From contig CAJUAM010000039.1 in the NCBI GenBank assembly GCA_910584615.1, positions 1 to 26,779 on the forward strand: DNA of 26,779 nucleotides, read 5' to 3'. This document shows positions 23,659 through 26,779 of the stretch, in pieces; within the stretch, counting starts at the first letter, position 1; each line of letters opens with the position of its first letter. Under the pieces are notes generated by a model, which worked only from the letters and a program-made list of their open reading frames with translations, did not search any database and was not told the DNA's origin. The translations under genes and the position numbers were made by a program. The stretch comes from an uncultured Dorea sp. GTDB lineage: Bacteria; Bacillota; Clostridia; Lachnospirales; Lachnospiraceae.

Positions 23659-24969
23659 ATGGCTAAATTAAAAGTAGTTCATTACATCAATCAGTTCTTT
23701 GCACAGATTGGTGGAGAAGAAAAGGCAGATTATCCGGCAGAGATCCGTGTTGGCGAGGTTGTTGGACCGGGTATGGCATTGACACAGAAATTCGGCGATG
23801 ACGCTGAGATTATTGCTACTATCGTATGTGGCGATTCATATTTTAACGAGAACTTAGAAAAAGCAAAAGCTGACATCCTTGCGATGGTTAAAGAGCAGGC
23901 TCCGGACGTATTCGTTGCAGGCCCGGCGTTCAATGCAGGACGTTACGGTGTTGCATGCGGAACGATCGCGGCAGCAGTTCAGGAAGAGCTTGGAATCCCG
24001 GCTGTAACCGGTATGTATGTAGAGAATCCGGGTGCTGATATGTTCAAGACCCAGGTTTACATTGTTTCTACAAAGAACAGCGCAGCAGGTATGAGAGATG
24101 CAGTGAATAAACTGGCTCCATTAGCTGTTAAGATCGGAAAAGGCGAGGCGATCGGCGCATCTTCAGAGGAAGGCTACATTCCGAACGGTGTTCGTGTGAA
24201 CTTCTTCGAGAAGGAGAGAGGCTCTAAGAGAGCGGTTAAGATGCTCCTTAAGAAACTGGCTGATAAGCCGTTTGAGACAGAATTCCCGATGCCTGATTTT
24301 GACAGAGTTGATCCGAATCCGGCAGTTAAGGATTTAGCTCACGCTAAGATCGCTCTTGTTACATCCGGCGGTATCGTGCCGAAGGGAAATCCGGACCACA
24401 TCGAAAGCTCCAGTGCATCCCACTACGGTGAGTATGACATCGCAGGCGTTATGGATCTGACAGAAGAGACTTACGAGACCGCTCACGGCGGATATGACCC
24501 GGTATATGCAAACGAGGATTCTGACCGCGTGCTGCCGGTTGACGTTCTTCGTGATATGGAAAAGGAAGGAAAGATTGGGGAGCTCCATCACCTGTTCTAC
24601 ACAACGACAGGAAACGGAACTGCTGTTGCATCCTCTAAGGCATTTGCTGCAGAATTCTCTGCAAAGCTTAAAGCTGACGGTGTTGACGCGGTAATCCTCA
24701 CCTCCACATGAGGTACCTGTACTCGTTGCGGTGCAACGATGGTTAAAGAAGTAGAGAGAGCAGGAATCCCTGTAGTACATATCTGTACAGTAACTCCTAT
24801 TTCCATGACAGTAGGCGCTAACAGAATCGTGCCTGCTATCGCAATTCCTCATCCTCTCGGAAATCCGGCTCTGGATAAAGCAGAGGAAAAAGAACTCCGC
24901 CGCAAGATTGTAGAGAAAGCATTAGATGCACTCACAACCGAAGTAGACGGACAGACAATATTCGACTAA
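23659..24969 (+). CDS. grdB: Glycine reductase component B, gamma subunit (selenoprotein)
   Basis: The catalytic selenoprotein of component B, forming the carboxymethyl-selenoether with GrdA. The frame meets TGA at 24709-24711 and continues in phase to 24969. The joined product is 436 aa, with selenocysteine at residue 351 in the motif TSTUGTCTRCGATM, which matches the family's active site (Sec followed by Cys354 and Cys357). The part after TGA is clearly coding (VPAIAIPHPLGNPALD). The N-terminus (MAKLKVVHYINQFFAQIGGE) is typical. A tight hairpin 13 nt after the TGA is a SECIS candidate. GGGAGG precedes the ATG. Ordinary gene finders would call a 350-aa gene plus a 76-aa orphan. The structured repeat at 24972-25162 begins almost at its stop. 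Confidence 0.95.
24709..24738 (+). promoter_or_regulatory. Selenocysteine UGA and bacterial SECIS candidate in grdB
   Basis: UGA at 24709-24711. CGTTGC (24724-24729) pairs perfectly with GCAACG (24733-24738) over a GGU loop. Distance and a G at the tip fit the bacterial SECIS read by SelB. Confidence 0.75.
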
Positions 24970-24971
24970 AG

Positions 24972-25162
24972 CACTTAGCGAAACATTGAACACTTGGCGA
25001 GGTTCTTTCGAGCCTAGTGAGAAAGTTCACCCTTGCGGTGTGTATTTTCGAGCTTAGTGCGAAACACATCTGGCCACTTGACGAAACATTGAACACTTGG
25101 CGAGGTTCTTTCGAGCCTAGTGAGAAAGTTCACCCTTGCGGTGTGTATTTTCGAGTCTAGTG
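24972..25162 (+). repeat. Two tandem 103-bp structured repeats between grdB and trxB
   Basis: Two units start at 24972 and 25075 and share 74 identical bases (24979-25052 and 25082-25155). Each unit can fold into nested stems. The outer stem is CACTTAGC/GCTTAGTG in unit 1 (24972-24979, 25052-25059) but CACTTGAC/GTCTAGTG in unit 2 (25075-25082, 25155-25162). The inner stem is CACTTGGC/GCCTAGTG in both. The changed bases keep pairing, with one constant T-T mismatch, so structure is conserved. GAAC/GTTC and GAAA/TTTC add to the helix. It holds no ORF and no terminator T-run. Confidence 0.85.
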
Positions 25163-25205
25163 GAGCAGATGCTACCTTGAGTAACAATAAGGAGAGTAAC
25201 AGACA

Positions 25206-26150
25206 ATGAGCAAAATTTATGATGTTATTGTTCTTGGTGCAGGTCCTGCTGGTTTAGCGGCAGGACTGTACGCAGGAAGAAGCCGTCTCTCTGTTCTGAT
25301 CATTGAGAAGGGACAGGACGGCGGACAGATTGCAATTACAGACGAGATTGAGAACTACCCGGGACAGATTGTTGAGGGTGAGTCAGGACCGTCCCTGATC
25401 GCGAGAATGACTGAGCAGGCAGCAAAGTTCGGCGCTGAGAGAGTATCCGATACGATCAAGGAAGTATGTCTTGAGGGCGACGTTAAGGTATTAAAGAGCG
25501 AGAAGGCCGAATATCAGGGCAAGAACGTGATCATTGCTACTGGCGCGCATGCAAGACCGATCGGATGCAAGGGCGAGGCAGAGTATACCGGAAAGGGTGT
25601 TTCCTACTGCGCAACTTGTGACGCTAACTTTTTCGAAGACTTTGAAGTGTATGTTGTAGGCGGCGGCGATTCTGCTGTTGAGGAGGCAATGTACCTGACC
25701 AAGTTCGCAAGGAAGGTAACGATCATTCATAGAAGAAATGAACTGCGTGCGGCTAAATCTATCCAGGAAAAAGCGTTCAAGAATCCGAAGATTGATTTTA
25801 TGTGGGATTCTGTTGTGGAGGAAGTCGGCGGAGACGACATCTTACAGTGGATGAAGGTTAAGAATGTTAAGACCGGCGAGATTACTACAGTTGAAGCTGA
25901 CGAGGACGACGGAATGTTTGGTGTGTTCGGATTTATCGGAACGATTCCTAACAGTAAGCCGTTCGAGGGCATTATCGATATGGATGAGCGCGGATACATA
26001 AAAACGGATGATGATATGCATACCAACATCCCAGGTGTATACGCAGCAGGAGATGTCCGCATCAAGAGTCTCCGTCAGGTTGTAACTGCAGCGGCAGACG
26101 GTGCCATTGCAGCAGTTCAGGTAGAGCGGAGCATGTCTGATTACTTCTAG
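25206..26150 (+). CDS. trxB: Thioredoxin reductase of the glycine reductase system
   Basis: An FAD-dependent reductase that recharges the thioredoxin feeding electrons to glycine reductase. FAD site VLGAGPAGLAAGLYAGR (about residues 9-25); redox pair Cys135/Cys138 in YCATCDANFF; nucleotide site VVGGGDSAVEEAMYL (about 151-165); C-terminal FAD segment GVYAAGDVRIKSLRQVVTAA. At 314 aa it is the usual low-molecular-weight type. AAGGAGAG lies just upstream of the ATG. It is embedded in the grd operon between grdB and grdA, so it is dedicated to this pathway rather than general redox duty (inference). No promoter was seen between grdB and trxB, but the tandem repeat there may tune its expression. 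Confidence 0.95.
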   Translation: MSKIYDVIVLGAGPAGLAAGLYAGRSRLSVLIIEKGQDGGQIAITDEIENYPGQIVEGESGPSLIARMTEQAAKFGAERVSDTIKEVCLEGDVKVLKSEKAEYQGKNVIIATGAHARPIGCKGEAEYTGKGVSYCATCDANFFEDFEVYVVGGGDSAVEEAMYLTKFARKVTIIHRRNELRAAKSIQEKAFKNPKIDFMWDSVVEEVGGDDILQWMKVKNVKTGEITTVEADEDDGMFGVFGFIGTIPNSKPFEGIIDMDERGYIKTDDDMHTNIPGVYAAGDVRIKSLRQVVTAAADGAIAAVQVERSMSDYF

Positions 26151-26248
26151 GCAGAGCTTAGCTTTACGCTCCGGCAGATGTGGAAGTGTCTTGCGCCTCT
26201 GCGTCAGGGCACATTCTATATATTTTACAAAGTAAGGAGGAGATTCCA

Positions 26249-26566
26249 ATGTTAGATTTAGACAAGACCAATTTTGAGGCAGAAGTGCTTAAGGCAGAAG
26301 GATATGTATTCGTAGACTTTTATGGTGACGGATGCGTACCATGTCAGGCTCTTATGCCGAAGGTACATGAATTTGCAGACACCTATGGTGACAAGCTGAA
26401 ATTCACGTCCTTAAACACAACAAAGGCACGTCGTCTTGCTATCGCACAAAAGGTTCTTGGACTTCCGGTTATGGCAATCTATAAGGATGGAGAGAAAGTA
26501 GAAGAACTGGTAAAAGATGACTGTACACCAGAGACAATTGAGGCGATGATTAAGAAATATATCTAA
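26249..26566 (+). CDS. trxA: Thioredoxin of the glycine reductase system
   Basis: A 105-aa thioredoxin with active site GCVPC (Cys29, Cys32) instead of the common WCGPC. This variant is typical of thioredoxins that sit in glycine reductase operons of amino-acid-fermenting clostridia. The fold is otherwise normal: VFVDFYGDG before the site and the cis-proline loop VLGLPVMAIYKDG after it. The start is ATG 26249 with AAGGAGG 8 nt upstream; the frame is open further back (to 26180) but without an RBS, and that text is intergenic. It passes electrons from TrxB to the selenoproteins. It lies 98 nt after trxB and 62 nt before grdA. Confidence 0.95.
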   Translation: MLDLDKTNFEAEVLKAEGYVFVDFYGDGCVPCQALMPKVHEFADTYGDKLKFTSLNTTKARRLAIAQKVLGLPVMAIYKDGEKVEELVKDDCTPETIEAMIKKYI

Positions 26567-26628
26567 TCAGATAGTTTCTGTATCATAAATCAACTTTTTA
26601 CGACTTTAATGAAAGGAGAAGAATAATT

Positions 26629-26779
26629 ATGGCTATATTAGAAGGAAAAAAAGCAATAATTATCGGTGACCGTGACGGAATACCAGGACCGGCTATCGCT
26701 GAATGTGTTCAGACAGCCGGCGCGGAAGTAGTATTCTCATCAACGGAATGTTTCGTCTGAACGAGCGCAGGCGCAATGG
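26629..26779 (+). CDS. grdA: Glycine reductase selenoprotein A, 5' part
   Basis: The N-terminal 50 residues, cut by the window edge. The start MAILEGKKAIIIGDRDGIPG is typical of GrdA, the small carrier that takes the carboxymethyl group from component B as a selenoether and delivers it to component C. An in-frame TGA at 26758-26760 is residue 44, in the family motif CFVUTSAGAM, so it encodes selenocysteine. AAAGGAG precedes the ATG at 26629. The full protein is about 155 aa, so some two thirds lie outside. A GCG/CGC mini-hairpin (26765-26774) just after the TGA may be the start of its SECIS. Confidence 0.93.

Noticed and set aside
24712..24969. Separate small gene after grdB
   Set aside because: It is in phase with grdB across the TGA and completes the conserved C-terminus, so it is the rest of a selenoprotein.
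24972..25162. CRISPR array
   Set aside because: Only two units, each 103 bp with internal dyads and no unique spacers of regular length.

Overview
The window looks like chromosomal DNA of a Gram-positive, amino-acid-fermenting Clostridia, most likely Lachnospiraceae (a Dorea / Clostridium scindens-like gut anaerobe). This is inferred from strong Shine-Dalgarno sites, sigma-A promoters of the TTGACA-17-TATAAT type, a Stickland-type glycine reductase operon with two in-frame UGA (selenocysteine) codons, and a large-protein trio resembling the DUF5717/DUF5716 families I associate with Lachnospiraceae. No rRNA, tRNA or CRISPR array was seen.

Layout. (1) 1-1354: right end of an AT-rich accessory segment. 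A small XRE repressor is flanked by three promoters that carry the same 16-bp operator-like motif, with two tiny ORFs and decayed sequence. (2) 1355-3614: a cell-surface-type gene on the minus strand that has lost its C-terminus, divergent from a membrane-anchored transglutaminase-like protein. (3) 3623-8151: pyrimidine/arginine gene pair carA-carB, with a sigma-A promoter, a terminator/antiterminator leader and a strong final terminator. (4) 8161-11106: a decay zone holding a frameshifted glutaredoxin-like gene, a chimera of two transposase remnants, an intact AlbA_2/ATPase/winged-helix regulator with a large palindrome over its promoter, and a DNA methyltransferase stub. (5) 11120-12699: a cupin gene convergent with a HisC/CobD-like aminotransferase. 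(6) 12822-18279: a three-gene operon of unknown function: a ~1100-aa beta-sandwich/helical-repeat protein, a degenerate actin/Hsp70-fold protein and a TPR protein. (7) 18342-19903: purB and its terminator. (8) 20071-26779: a glycine utilisation block: Na+:alanine/glycine symporter, promoter, single-aptamer glycine riboswitch with terminator, then grdX-grdE-grdB-(structured tandem repeat)-trxB-trxA-grdA, cut by the window edge just after the grdA selenocysteine codon.

How the last block works together: the symporter probably imports glycine, the riboswitch senses it, and GrdE/GrdB (substrate-activating component B), GrdA (carrier selenoprotein) and thioredoxin/thioredoxin reductase (electron supply) reduce glycine to acetyl phosphate and ammonia. 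The component C genes (grdC, grdD) are not in the window and would be expected downstream.

The most unusual items are the actin-fold/TPR trio, the tandem 103-bp repeats between grdB and trxB whose stems show compensatory base changes, the shared operator in the left-edge switch, and a regulator gene whose own coding sequence repeats its operator.
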